NCBI GenBank assembly: GCA_009760855.2
Contig: WPIO01000042.1
Span: 762,501 to 826,500, forward strand
Direction: 5' to 3'
From: Cristatella mucedo
Taxonomy: Eukaryota; Bryozoa; Phylactolaemata; Cristatellidae
DNA: 64,000 nucleotides
A program made the translations under genes and the position numbers. This document shows positions 40,299 through 53,064 of this stretch, piece after piece (the stretch's first letter is position 1; each line of letters opens with the position of its first letter). Under the pieces are notes generated by a model. It made no database searches, was not told where the DNA came from, and saw only the letters and a program-made list of their open reading frames with translations.

Positions 40299-43194
40299 AG
40301 TGCTGCAGTGCGGTTAAATTACTAGCGGTCACAGCTGGGCGCCGAAAGCGACAGTTCATTGTGGGCCTTAGTCAGTGGTGGTTACGTGCCGGCCCAAGCA
40401 CTGTAAGCTGCGCGTACCGGGCCGACGGAGTTAACTGCTCGAGCTCCCGAAGCCCCCTCATTATAAACTATCCTGTGCGAGCGGTCGCTAGCGATGGTCC
40501 CCACCCGGAAGGTGGGCGCTACAGCACTCCAAGATACGAACGAGCATACTCTGTTTCGGAACAGCACTGCTGCGAAGTCTTCATTGCACTTAGCTGTCTG
40601 CGTCGCCATATGTTCCATTCCCGTCCTCTCGATGCGTAATCTCGCATCGACCACGTAGCAGCAGCCCCGAGCTTTGTTGCGTTCGATTGTTTCGTGGCGG
40701 TTGTTTGGATCAGTTTGATAGTAGATCACACGCAGCAGAACTCTAAACAAAGTGATTGGTCGTGAAGAGTGAGCACCGGCTGGGCGGCATATGTGCAGAG
40801 CATCCGCCAAATTGCACAACTGCTCATAATTGTATTATACAGCTTTAAAGCGAAAAAAACGCCAAGCTGATCATCCTTAAAGATAAATGAAGAAACTCTA
40901 CTTCCGACAGAAAAAGCAATGTATACTCCTGTTAGTTTGAATTCAAAAACCGCCAATAGCCTCTACGTATGTCATATGCCACAGTATGCCAGTGCTAGAC
41001 TACTCCCTACCTGCTATTAAGACCTGACTTGGCTGCGAGAATATACAGTCCTCACATAATCAATTATGGCCGGTTGTAGCGTTCGTCTTGGCCACCTGTT
41101 TAGGCTTTGACTTGCTATCTGGGACTAGAATGCACATTCGAAATTGCCATTGCGGGTCGAAATCATAATCATTGACAGCCCTCAGCGTGCGAGCTTTGCT
41201 CAACGATTCCAGCGGTTATTTAACGTCCCTGACATTCTGGTCGACCACACCTCACTTAAATGGAGACACATAGACGGGTCAAGCTTCAGCCCAAGCTCAA
41301 GAGGTACATACAGCGATACGAATTCCGGAAAACAGCCAATGCACTCACTTCTAAGAGGAGCTAACTTCCATGCACGACAGCACACTCGATTGCTGCTGAA
41401 TCCCATCGTGGTTTGGCTCCGGTGTAGCTCATCCATTCCAATTAGGCTCTCCTGTCGGGCTTTAAAATTAAAAAGATTGTAAGTACGATGGGCGACATCC
41501 GGCAGAACTCTTAACTGAGCATATTGAGCCAATCCAACAAAATGCAAGGCAATACATTGCAGTGATTTATCAGTCAGATTAGGAAAGCGTCTGAGGTTAA
41601 TGGTGACTACCTGATTGCAAACTGGAGGTACCGGGATTGTCACTTGTAATAAACTATGCAAAGGAATAATGTTTTCTTTGTATTACGTGTCATTGCCAAA
41701 TTGTGTATGCCTTCATAGCAAATAATCTACCAATAGGGTAGATAAACTTCGATTTTGTAACCGGCAGTACCTAAATTAAAAATAATCCACGTCCGATGTG
41801 TCAATCGAAAACTTTGAATTTTCTGGTTCAGATTATGCCATATAGAACAGCAAGTTAATCAAATTCAGTGCTTCTGATCTGAATCACAACGAAAATTGAT
41901 CACAGAGAGGTGCAGAAATGAGTAGATGTACATTGGCTGCTATGAGGTTAATCGTCGTCTCGAAAAAAGCTCTATGACCAATATTGCTTACGTTGTTTAG
42001 GCTTCCCAGTCCTTGGTGCAGACACTCAATGTCTATTCAATGTCTCACCTTCAAATTCCACTTATCCGACTGAATGTTCTCAACTTTGCATCTCAGAGTA
42101 CAGCATCCTCGTTTTCCTGGAATTTTTCGAGATGACCATCAAGGTAAAAACAACCCGGAACATTCTGCATCAAATTTCTTTGTAGCTCTTTATGATAATC
42201 GGAACAAGCTGAGAAATCCGTAGACAACTTTGGTGAAACTATTCAGAGCCGTTGTCTTCGCTTTTTCAGTTTTTGTCCAACTCAAGCAACTCATAGATCT
42301 GCTTTATCTGCGGTCCAGCAAAGATACCAGCAATGATCTTGTTTCTCCCACGGATGTGGGAAGCACTCTGCATTCACTGCATTCGACTTGAGTATTTCTT
42401 TCATTGCTGCTGCAGTCTGCTGCGGTGTGTATCTATCAGCGACTCCTTAGCCCTGCTTGGAGGGGCTACCTTCACCGGCATGCGTCAAGCATAGGCAAGA
42501 ACTGGCGCTGTTGCTAGCATTGTGTTTCTTGTCTAGGCACAAATGATATGACGCTGCTACGGTATGTTTTTAAAAACACGCACTTGAAGTTTTACTTGCA
42601 TCTGTTTCCCGAATGATGGGTATTTATGTGCATAAAGCTGAGTGTCGTTTCTTGCAAAGTACCGTACCGTAGCTGCTACCTGAGCTCTGAGCCATCCGGT
42701 CCTGCTGGCTTGACTGCTGCTGTGTTTGCTGCAGATGCTAATGCCTCCCCTGCCGCTCCTGGAGCGGTTGGTCGACTCACTAGCTTTTATTGTACATACA
42801 AGTGAACTGGTGAACAGGTTACGCCACGACTCCTAGGCGCCGAGCCCACAGAGTGCACCATTGAAAATCACCCCACCAGTACTGGCCATTGCTGCTAATG
42901 GGGATCAAGCTGCTAACAGAAAAGCTTCAGTTTACTAGCACTTTTATCTGCTAATTCTTGCAGATGCTGGTTAATTTGCACCTCTTCATATATCAGCGAA
43001 CTTGAACCACTATTCCCTAACTATTATCCATTTCAGATTACCCTACAGACGTATCCTGTAACACTGGGAATGCCGAATAGTAAATGACTCAGAGTGATTA
43101 AGCAGTAGCTTGGAATATGTGTATACTAAACGCCTACGAGTAAGTCGAGAGAAAAATTTGACTGCATTTTACAAGTACACTGAAATGGTGAGGG
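40299..43194. other. unassigned sequence with weak exon-like frames
   Basis: No repeat family recognised. A minus-strand frame at 41200-41661 includes LRRFPNLTDKSLQCIA, reminiscent of one leucine-rich repeat of F-box/LRR type. A 59-codon plus-strand frame at 42626-42805 is Ala/Pro/Ser-rich. Neither has convincing gene structure. Confidence 0.4.
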
Positions 43195-43336
43195 AATCGT
43201 CTAGAGCTGAGGTTGGCAAAGGTTTTGGACGGGCAGGCCATTTCAGAAGGTCAAGAAGGCACGTGAGGCCAGAAGTAACCGAGCCAACTCCTCCGGCCCA
43301 CCGGAGTGGACGCGGCCAGACGAACGATAAACCAAA
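43195..43336 (-). repeat. interspersed repeat R1, copy 2
   Basis: Reverse-oriented copy of 1262-1398, sharing TTTGCCAACCTC, TGAAATGGCC, CTTCTTGACC and GTTCGTCTGGC blocks, with different flanks. Confidence 0.6.
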
Positions 43337-43519
43337 AAGGCTACAACTAACACGCAGACACACACTGCAATTACAGGGCTAGACATTTACCACCCTAACC
43401 CGGCCATGCGCTTATGTTCATACAAGCACCTAACGTCAGTTTAAAAAATAAACACGCAACAGTTTGAACTGCAACCAGCAGTAATAATGGGGAGCTAAAC
43501 CGCGAAGATTCAATTATTA

Positions 43520-43621
43520 ACTATTCTATTTCGCTTCGTTTGCATCAAATACAAAGTGCCTACAAAGAGATTGAGTTATCTCCATGATTCTAAATCAAAT
43601 GTATTATTATTGAAATTATTA
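43520..43621 (+). mobile_element. LINE family A tail fragment
   Basis: TTCGTTTGCATCAAATACAA, AGTGCCTACAAAGAGATTGA and AAATCAAATGTATTATTATT follow the family A end. The distal half of the hairpin stem is lost. Confidence 0.75.
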
Positions 43622-45799
43622 ATTAGTCCAGATCCAACTATATATAACTATGGTGGCTTTAGGTCGGACTAGAGTGCTAGCTAGGGCCTAGCTGGCATAA
43701 AGACCGGATTTTGCCGACCTCTTCGTAAACACTTTCAGGCGCAAATCCGTCAATGCTAAGGGCTTCCACTGCTAGCAGTGAGCTAAGCAAAGTCGCAGTT
43801 CTAAAATCATACTGCGAAACAAAGCAAAGTTGAGTACAACAACAGCTAGCTCTCAACTGAAAGCAAAAGCGGCCGAGAGACGGCTCGTGCATCGAAAACT
43901 TGTTAGCTGGGATACTCGTAAGTCACAGTACCTCAATAGTGAAGGGAAAGAAAACCGGGACAACTTGATTAGGATGGATCCATCAACAAATAACCAGGGT
44001 GCCGCTAGGCTGTTCTGGAGCACTAGCTAGGCCGGATCTGGCCTAAAGGCCGGAGTTGTTTTCCTTTGATCTAGAGCAATCTACCAATTATTGCCGTCCG
44101 ATGGTATTTCAGAAAATCCGACGATGTCGAATTTCTCTATTAAAAACTCTGTTCACTGAGGCTACTCCTTTTTGGTAGCTTTCCTTAGTATACAGTTTGG
44201 CCTGCAGGCCAAACACACGAGGAAACGTCTGCAAACCACCTCGAAGGCCCATCTGGAATGGCACCACTTTGACGTCTCCGATTATCACCGAGCCATTTTT
44301 CTCATACTGCATACACTCAGCAACATGTCGACTCGGTTTAGTCAATTTTCATGTGCTCAGAGAGACCCCGAGGGAGAGGCGGATAGTTCACGTTATGTCA
44401 CAACAGCAAGGCATTGAGGCTCCTGCATGAGCAATCAATAAATGAGAGAAAATCACTCGAGATTTATGTAACTCAAATAGACTTTAATTAACCTGCAACA
44501 TTGTGGAATAATTAAAGAACCATACAAATTAAAATAGGCAGAAAGGTTGATGAGGCTTTCTTTTATCTGTTATATTAACACTTCAATCTTCCACGCCATG
44601 CGTATTGATTCCAGTAACTAAACTTTAGGCTCTAAGACCAAGTTCTCTTATTTTATCCTTGACATCCTCTTATTTGGTTTTTAATGTCTTACTCTGCTCA
44701 TTCGCATATATAAATTTGATACGTGGATCCTTAACGCATTCCTTGTTGTCTGAATAGCTGCTCCCGCCCGATGGTGGCTGATACTTCTATGGTGTGATGG
44801 GAGCAGGAAGCAGAGTGGTCGAATACTACGATGGGAAGGTGTGGACACACGATTGCGATCAAAGGCAAATTTTCAGTAGTTCAACTTTTGGAACAGTCTA
44901 CCATGTAAATTTAGCAGTAGCTGTAGGCATCAGTCTGTTCACCTTAAATTTTGGAAGAGGAAGACTCGTGACTACTTTTTTTCTTTTACGAACCAGATTC
45001 TACAACAACCAAAATTAAGTAAATACATAAACGATATTCCACGCTACAATGAATATAGATAACTAAGTTCCATCTGAAGTTTAAAAAATTGCTCACATTC
45101 CCTTTAATATTTCTCTAGCAGTTTTTCCAAGTAAAATCAAGGGCCAGAGACTTATCTCTATTTCAGGTACGTAGGCCAAGTAGGCTGTGTGGGTCCCACA
45201 AATCTTAACAGAGACTTTCATTGAGTACCTTTTTGCTCCTGTATTCATCAATTGTAGACACTCATAGAAAATCTTCCTTTTGCCTGAAAGCAATATTTTG
45301 ATGGCATACCAACCTCTTACTTTTCTAAAACACAGATTACAATTCTTGTTCAAGCCACGTGTACAGCTACTTCTGTACGGAAAGGATCAACTCGCTTCGC
45401 TGAGATCTACATTACGCGTCTAGCACATGCCACTTTCAGAAGTACTGGTCGCGGAGGACAATGCTGCACCGTCTTTCCACGTGATCTAAGTTCGCCATCT
45501 TGCGGCGTGACAGAGGAAAGGACATACTTCCTCACTTTAATTAGTAGAGATTGATACTTCGGGGATATCCGCTTCATTCCTCACCTATCGGCGAAGAGGC
45601 ATAGTGCATGCTAATTTTGCTAGCCTGACATTAACATCATGCAAAAAAATAACCGGAGAGTTTTTAACCATAATTCTTCTGCCCGTCGAAGAAAGATTTT
45701 TGTGGAAAACAGGCATTAACTTTGAATCGAAAGCCAGATTTTGAAATAGCTGCGATAGTGTAATAATTACTGCAGTATCGGAGTAAATGCAGCCGGTAA
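43622..45799. other. unassigned sequence
   Basis: No gene recognised. Two similar ~45 bp stretches (about 43668-43712 and 44018-44065, GCTAGCTAGG then TAAAG(A/G)CCGGA) lie 350 bp apart in direct orientation. A perfect 20 bp palindrome is at 44195-44214. Confidence 0.45.
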
Positions 45800-45950
45800 A
45801 AGCTGGCCTCATTTATATCGCGGAAGAAGGGCCTCGACATCTGTTGCTACTGCTGGTCGAGAGACCGATTGCGATGATCCACTGCCCGACTTTAACCCGC
45901 TACCTCGGTCGTGAAGAGCGAGCTCTTCTCGCTTCTGGGGTGAAAACTTC
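45800..45950 (-). mobile_element. tRNA-derived SINE, degraded
   Basis: On the minus strand CTCTTCACGACCGAGGTAGC, GGGTTAAAGTCGGGCAGTGG and AGGCCCTTCTTCCGCGATAT with AATGAGGCCAGC follow the order of the SINE body at 63187-63347, with many substitutions. Confidence 0.5.
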
Positions 45951-46765
45951 TAGAATTACAAAACATTACCGCAAGCTTCTAGGCAATGAGTCACTGTATT
46001 TTAAGTTAGTCTGGCTTTCGTTCTCAGATTTTTCGCTGCATATGGTGGAAAATACGATAACAATACATGTAATAATAGGCTGCTAATATAGCACCTCAAA
46101 AGAGTTAGTCTATATCTTGGTGAATTACTACACACTGCGAGAAAATCAATGTATTGTCACTAGTGACATACAATGTATCAACTAAGCAAAATAATTGTGT
46201 CCTCATTCGTAGGCCAGCATGGGAAAGCTTGGTTGAAGACATTCATTACAAACATCTAATAGGATCTTCGGCCAGTTTCAGGCAGTACATCGTGTATAGG
46301 TAAGCATGCAATATACCCCGGAATATCGCGAGATAAGTTCGCCTGGACGGAGGAAAAGCTGACACGCAAGCAAAGATTCTGTTTCAGTCACTTAAATGAG
46401 TCTAGATCAAATTGAGGCCTTCAATTGTCTGTACTCCGTTGTGGTAGTTCCTGATGAAGTGATGAATGAGTGAAGATGAAATTTATCTCCAATCTCCCGA
46501 GTACACTTAGAAGCAGCTTTACCCCTCTAAGGCACTATCTGAAGCTTATTCGGAGAGGGTCATTCCGATCAACTTACTGTTTCATACATTTGCTTTAGCC
46601 TGCAGGCACTTCGCCGCTGGTGGCATTTCGCTCGCTTCGAGGTAAATAGAGTTTCCAATTTGAACTTTTCCTAGCTCAAGAGCTCTTTATCTCTTACTGT
46701 TATCGTTCCTCAACCTCTATTTCTCATTATCTCTATTTACCTGGTAAAGTCCTCAATCTCTTTAA
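45951..46765. other. unassigned sequence
   Basis: No gene or repeat recognised. Confidence 0.5.
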
Positions 46766-46790
46766 AGTTTTCTCTGTCTCTGTCTCTCTG

Positions 46791-46823
<33 letters not shown>

Positions 46824-46868
46824 GCCTGTCTCTCTCTGTCTCTCTCTCTCTATCTCTCTCTCTTTGTC

Positions 46869-46949
<81 letters not shown>

Positions 46950-47156
46950 GTCCCCCTCTCTCTGTCTATCTTGGCATTACTTGCTCTCCAACTATCCATC
47001 TATTTGTGTGTGTGTCTCTCTATCTGTCCTTCTGTCTGTATATCTATCTACCTATCTATCTATCCATATATATATTTATATATCACTCACCATCTCCCTA
47101 CCCCTCTGGAGCTCTTTCTCCTTGTTGCTCTAGCTCTATCCTCCTTTTCTCCCTCG

Positions 47157-47196
<40 letters not shown>

Positions 47197-47200
47197 TTCC
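46766..47200. repeat. TCTG/TC-rich microsatellite cluster
   Basis: CTCTGTCTCTC repeats, a long (TCTG)n at about 46868-46946, ATCTATCTACC-type units and (TC)n to about 47195. The frames across it are repeat translations. Confidence 0.9.
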
Positions 47201-48319
47201 CTTTTGACCCTTGTTTCTTGTCTCCCTTCAATTACATCTCTGAACAATAGAGTAGCAGATTGCTCCAGATAACAGCTGACCACTAATATTTGAATTATTC
47301 AAATTCACTAAGAATGTATATACCATTTCAATACATCATTTTACTTTCCGCTCATCACAGAAAATAGTAATGAGCAATGTGATTTTCATTCGCTCGCGGG
47401 TCTAGTGAAAATAGAAGTACCACGACTAGTGTGCCAGCTGTTTGGGCTGTAGCTTAGTATTTATTTACCGAATCACTGAGATAACATTCCCTTGTAGCAG
47501 TCACACGGTAGTAATTATTGGTGCAAAGCTCTAGCCTAGAGAGTCGATAAAATTGATTCAATTCTAATCTCACGGACATACGGTTGTATGCATCATCTTA
47601 TGTCGGGGATAAGCATAGAAACTCAACTCCTTGTTATTAGGACTTTCCAAACACATTGGAAACTGCTACTGCTCAAAAGAAATTTACGGAAATATAAAAA
47701 CACGGAATCGGCTTGTCTAACGGTAGAAAGCTCGGTCACAGTGTCCTAGCAGTCAGCTATCAAATGCCTTACACTAATTATGATAGAAAACGAAGCTGAA
47801 TTGATTGACTTCTCAGGCTTATGGCAAGCCATGGTGCTACTATAGATTATTTAGTCAGAATGGTAGAGTGCAGAGTTGAAAGAGAGCTCTCTCTTGATAT
47901 GATTGGAATCTGCTATTCAGACACAGTTTAGCTGAACACTGTAGATGTATTGGCCTCAGTAAGCTTTTTAACCACGCTCTACATCTTCTGCAAGGTATAA
48001 GTTCTTGCCATGACAAAATATTTAGCTAGATAAATAAAAATAAGCAGCATGGAAGCCTTATGCTCTTTTGCTGATAATTCAGAATCTTCAATTATTACAA
48101 TGTGTCTCTGAGAGGGTAAATTAATATCAAAATATGACCATTTGTTTTCGGTTGGCGACCTCTTTCCAATGCATGGCATTGAAATAGCAATGCTAATCAA
48201 ATTGCAATGGCTAGCAGCAGATGTGACGTTGCAGCTCTCATATCACTCTCCTTATTGAACTGACAGACTAGAAAGTTTACGCCAGTGACAGAAGAGGGCT
48301 CGTATCCGGTAATCAGTCT
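47201..48319. other. unassigned sequence
   Basis: No gene recognised. About 65 bp near 47840-47905 looks weakly like 53730-53795. Confidence 0.45.
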
Positions 48320-48472
48320 CGATCAACAACCCTCAACCAAATCATGGCTAAATCCAAAATCACGCCATCTACAACCCAGAATCAAGATGAACAGTAGAAA
48401 ACTGCCTTCGTAGGAACAGGTGCCACAAGAAACTCGCCAACTTTCAGAAATCGCGAAATAGAGAGCAGATTA

Positions 48473-48546
<74 letters not shown>

Positions 48547-48570
48547 TTCTCTCTCTCTCCCTATATATCT
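48473..48570. repeat. (TC)n microsatellite
   Basis: About 70 bp of pure CT followed by impure CT. Confidence 0.95.
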
Positions 48571-48672
48571 TTGCAGTCCGTATCTCCGTCCATCTGGATT
48601 TTTATCTCTCTTTATTATGTAGCTCTACCACTCTATGTTTCTCTGTATTTCTCTGTCTCTGCCTCTCTCTCT

Positions 48673-48785
48673 GCAATAATAAATATGTTATATTTGTATA
48701 GCACCTTAAGAAAACCTAATTGATTTATATGCACTAGACAAATGCTGTAAAGATAGCTTGACGACATGGATAGTGGTAGACTCTG
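48673..48785 (-). mobile_element. LINE family A tail shared by both duplicated segments
   Basis: AATAATAAATATG, GTATAGCACCTTAAG, a degraded hairpin, CAAATGCTGTAAAGATAG and GGATAGTGGTAGAC match a minus-strand family A end. The partner at 58096 stops at the same GTGGTAGAC/GTGTTAGAC point and then shares non-LINE flank, so this is one ancestral insertion. Confidence 0.7.
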
Positions 48786-49149
48786 TCTTCCTATCTCCCA
48801 GTCTGTGTTACTCTATGGATATATGCATTTATATCGATGCTTATATGTGTGTATGTCTCTGTCTCTATTTCCTTATTTGTCTGTGTCAAAATCACTTTGT
48901 CTCTTTCGCTCTGTCTCTCAGTTTCCCAGAATTGTAGTCTTTCACTGTCTCCCGGTATTTTGTCACTATCTCTTTTTCTGAAATGTCTCCATTTGTTCAG
49001 GTCACTATTGCATTGTTTCACCATGTATTGATGTAAAAATATCGATTTTTTCTCCTTTTCAGCCTGTTTCTCTTTACTTTTAGGCCTCTTTACAGGTCGG
49101 TTACTTTGTCAGTCTTGGTCTCTTTCTTCCGCAGTCTCATTTCATGAAT

Positions 49150-49152
<3 letters not shown>

Positions 49153-49245
<93 letters not shown>
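49153..49245. repeat. (TC)n microsatellite
   Basis: About 90 bp of pure CT. There is no array at the matching place in the second duplicated segment. Confidence 0.95.
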
Positions 49246-49246
<1 letters not shown>

Positions 49247-51120
49247 TCTCTCCCTTTCTCTCTCTCTCTCTAGTTTTCTCTTTAAGTCTCTCTGTCTCGT
49301 TCTCTCTGTCCCCATTTACATCTCTTTATTTTCGTTAACCGACTGTCGATGTGGCTGTACTTCATACCTTCAGTGTCGATGCATTTTTCTTTCTGTTGCT
49401 GCAAACCTAGCCGCTCTCTGGTCTCTTATCTGTCAATCTCTCTCACTAAAGAGGCCCCCAGATCATGAAGATAGCACTGGCAAAATAGGGGTTAGGCAGA
49501 TCGGTGAATCAGGTGCGTCCCTGACCACCCAGAGCCAGCCTCTAGCTGAGGAGCTATTAAGCCCAGCTATTAGTGGACGTCAGCCGTGGAATGCTTTCGG
49601 GCTTGCCGAAACCCGACACCTTTGCCGTATGCTTTCTAATTCTGCTTTCTCATCAGCTAGCATTATCGGCTCGAAAGTTTCTTCTTTCTCGCCTAACCGT
49701 CACGGCTCCATTCCCACCATCCCACCAGGCTAGCCCCACCTAGAGCATGGGAAAGGGCTGCTCGAATTATCCGCATGGACAAAAAATATGGGATGCTGGC
49801 ACTTAGGGCAGGAGCTGAACATCATTTCATAGGTCGGGAAACTCGTGCGGGCCAATTATACTGATTGCTTTGAGCACACGCTAGTGGCTGGGGCCATAAG
49901 CAGGCATTTCAGACTACACTCGCAGAGAGTTGCAGCGCGTTTGGAAAATGATTTAGCTCTCCTAGGTGACATTTTAAAAGATGTTTTACCATTCTTATAA
50001 TTACTCATACGAAAATGCCCTATCTTGCCTGCAGAACTTGTGTGACAGAGGCTCTTTTAGTTTCGTCCAGACAGGTCGCATTCAGCTGACTAAACAAGGA
50101 AGTACTTGGCGTGCAAAAACAAAAAAGTCGGATTTATTTAAACCTGATTATTTCTCTTTCACTCAGACTGAAGCAAACTTAGCTCAGCTCTAAGAATAAT
50201 CCGGCAGCGATAGTTGATCGATTGATTAATTAAATTGAACTGTTGAATGAAGCAAGTCGGGTGGGGTGATGCATAATGGTCCCAGCCTCTCAGTTGTACT
50301 TACGATGGACGTTTCCCTCACCTCTAAGGCGTCAATCTTCAGATAAATATACACGATCCAAAAACACATGCAGTGGTACGCTGTGTTTGGAATGTGAACG
50401 CTTAGAAACGATCTCCACGATGTTGATAACAGCGGCTGGGGTGACAGACTTTCTAGAAACGACAGTGAAAACTGTTCGTCGGGCCAGTGGGTATGCCCTG
50501 ATATAGCATGGACTGTCTTTGATCAGCGAGGTTGGTTTAAATCAATTAAAACGCATCAATTCAAATGCACTGTCGCATGGCGAGTGTCTGCCCATGTTAC
50601 TTCTGCGTCAGGGCAAGAAGGCTTTTAACCGTCCTACCAAAGCTTTTGGCTTTTTACAAATGCGTGACGGCTCATTAAACTAGACCAGGTGCAGCATAGA
50701 GGACTGGGAATATTAGAATTAGCAGATATCGGAAACCACTCCCGAGTTTCTGGATTAGCCTTAAAAATATTCACAGCTGGCTGAAATAACTCTCGTTTTA
50801 TATATATGCCGTGATAATAGCATCATATCAAGGATTTAAATACGCTCAGGGAGAAACCTTCAAAATAATCTATGAAAGCTCAGGGCTCTTCTCACCAGCT
50901 ATGACTAAAAGGTATTTCTGCAGGCCTCATTAATGGATGATGACACTTCTCGTTAGGAAAGCGTTCCCTGAACACGGCCCACTGTTTTCCAGTAGCCATG
51001 CTGCAATACGGGCACGGTTGCTTGGCTAATGCCAACCCACAGCCAAGAATACCCTACAATCACCAGCATTCAAGTCGGAAGCCCGTGCACATGGAAGCTT
51101 AGAGGTAGTGCTGTGTAGTG

Positions 51121-51155
51121 GTGATAATAATAATAATAATGCACTCGATAAAGCG
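51121..51155 (-). mobile_element. LINE family A, last ~35 bp only
   Basis: GATAATAATAATAATAATGC then ACTCGATAAAGCGC is the tail and the distal hairpin arm of family A, ending abruptly. It would be an extremely short insertion. Confidence 0.6.
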
Positions 51156-51429
51156 CACTATTCGGTATGGTAGTGACGGTGTTTCAGGTTAGCAGTAGGT
51201 GCTTGATTGAAGCCCTCATACGGACACACAGGATGGCACTCACGAGTCGCTCGAACGAAGCGCATGCTGTGAGAACGTACATGGGTACGCCGTGAGTCAA
51301 GCAATAAAAGGCGGACAGAGGGCCAAGGTGCTAGTTGCTCAGTTCTGGTCAGCCGGAAGTAAATGGAACAGACTCACCTATTCGCGAGGGATAGATATAC
51401 TGGTGTCTCAAGAGAGCGTCTTACCTGAG
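51156..51429. other. unassigned sequence
   Basis: No gene or repeat recognised between the short LINE tail and the family B copy. Confidence 0.4.
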
Positions 51430-52670
51430 CGGCCTAGCGATGTCCGTATCGAAACAGCTAGTTGAACAGATTGAAGATAATGGAATGCCAGACACATTTC
51501 AATCAGGTTTCAAGAGGCAGCACTCTACTGAAACTGCTCTCCTCCGTGTTAACAATGACATTCTACGTGGCAACGACGACGGGAATGTCACTGTCCTAGC
51601 TCTGCTAGATCTGTCTGTGCCTTCGACACCATTGATCACGAAGTTCTGCTTGAACGATTGAGAACAACGATCGGTCTGGCAGACGAAGCACTGGCGTGGT
51701 TTAAATCATACTTGTCTGATCGTGTTCAATCCGTGTCGTGTGGGGGTCAGGTCTTAGACACGAGAAGGGTCACCTGTGGAGTCCCTCAAGGGTCTGTACT
51801 TGGTCCCTTGCTGTTCTCCATTTATACGCAACCTCTGGGAAAAGTGATTAAGGCCCATGGAATAGGATATAACTTCTATGCTGACGATACTCAGTTGTAT
51901 TTGTCATTTAACTCGTCGGAATCTGCTGCAGCAACTGAGAAACTGAATGCTTGCCTTGCCGATATTCGATCCTGGATGTCGGGAAACTTCCTGAACTTAA
52001 ATGACGATAAAACCGAACTGCTTCTCATAGGACACCCTAAGCATGTGGCTGGATTAAAAGGCTTTGCCGTTCTAATAGGTGATGCTATTGTGCGACCTTC
52101 ACCACGTGCTCGTAATCTAGGTGTCGTGTTCGACAGCTGCCTCAATTTCAAAAGCTTCGTTCAGAAGACTGCCTCTACAGCTAGCCTCCGCATCCGATCC
52201 CTATCCAAGATTAGAAGCTGTCTCCTACAGTGGCTTGTAAAAAATTTAACTAGCTCTTTAGTTCTGTCTCGGCTTGATTATTTTAATTCCCTTTTTGCTG
52301 GGCTACCAAAGAAAGCTATTATGCCACTACAGTGGATTATGAATATGGCTGCAAGGCTGGTCTTCAAGTCCCATTGGTTTGAGCACGTGTCTCCTTTGCT
52401 GAAAGAGCTAGGATGGTTGCCGGGTGAGCAAAGGATACAGAGCAAAGTTCTTACACTGACCCACAAGGCCCGCCACGGCTTGGCTCCTTCGTACCTAGCT
52501 GAACTGCTACATCAGTTTCAGCCTGTTCGCGCCCTCAGGTCCTGTGTGGACAATAAATTAGCTGTCCCATTCCTCCGCTTAAAGACAGTTGGCGACAGAA
52601 GCTTTAGCTCTGCAGGTCCTAGACTGTGGAACTCGCTTCCACAATTCTTATGCAACGACATCTACTCTCC
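51430..52670 (+). pseudogene. reverse transcriptase (LINE family B), frameshifted
   Basis: The first frame (51440-51661) holds FQSGFKRQHSTETALLRV and LALLDLS. A single-base loss near 51615 shifts the frame at the AFDTIDH box. The second frame (51658 on) holds AWFKSYLSDR, GVPQGSVLGP (residues 41-50) and FYADD (73-77), then NFLNLNDDKTELLLIG, LGWLPGEQRIQSKVL and VGDRSFSSAGPRLWNSLP. It stays open through the 3' UTR to 53064, so the last ~130 residues are not RT. The boxes are those of CR1/L2/Jockey-type RTs. The endonuclease is absent, so the copy is dead. Confidence 0.9.
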
Positions 52671-52920
52671 AACTGCCGACTATGGCACATCTTTTTCAGT
52701 GGTCCTGAACTGCTACTTCTATGCTACTCACTACCTCAACTGCTCTCCTAACTCTGCTATGCTTCCCACTTTCTCTTTGTTGCGTGAGACGAAGTCTGTT
52801 GGCTACCGAATGCGTACCGAAAGCCGCTTAGGCTGTGAGTGGGCTACACAAAACCCTCCTGCGAAACACCCACATGGTCTTTATGACTTTGTGGGGTTAC
52901 TCATGGAGATACACATGAAG
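51430..52920 (+). mobile_element. LINE family B copy with RT and 3' UTR
   Basis: The longest family B copy, 5'-truncated inside RT at the SKQLVEQIEDN segment. The coding part is followed by the 3' UTR (from about 52670) with TTTCTCTTTGTTGCGTGAGA, TTGGCTACCGAATGCGTACC, CGCTTAGGCTGTGAGTGGGC and GACTTTGTGGGGTTACTCAT, ending near 52920. It gives the reference for the five 3' fragments elsewhere. Confidence 0.9.
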
Positions 52921-53064
52921 CAGACGGCGCGAGCTCCAAGAATTGCAGTTGAACGGGCTGAGAGCCAGATAGAGCCTGGCGGGAATGCTCGGCCGCTGTC
53001 AGGGAGGCGCGAAAGTAGACAGACGAGACGTGTCTCACCCGTACGTCTTTCCGGTCCGTCCTAG

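Larger units (their letters stand above)
48320..51020 (+). repeat. 2.7 kb duplicated segment, copy 1
   Basis: Aligns in order and orientation with 57713-61110. Matching blocks include CTACAACCCA with AGAACAAT/TGAACAGT, the shared LINE tail at 48673, TCTCAGTTTCCC, GAATCAGGT, GCTGAGGAGC, CGGGAAACTC, TCCAGACAGGTCGC, GCGTGCA, CGCTTAGAAAC, GAGTGTCTGC and TGCATCAAGGC/TGCGTCAGGGC. Divergence looks substantial. Two (TC)n arrays here (48473-48545, 49153-49245) are absent at those positions in copy 2. Copy 1 lacks the 1 kb inverted-repeat element. It has no gene I recognise. Confidence 0.8.

Noticed and set aside
43668-44065. Two similar 45 bp stretches 350 bp apart as ends of a small LTR-like element
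   Set aside because: The match is imperfect, there are no TG...CA ends or target duplications, and nothing recognisable lies between them.
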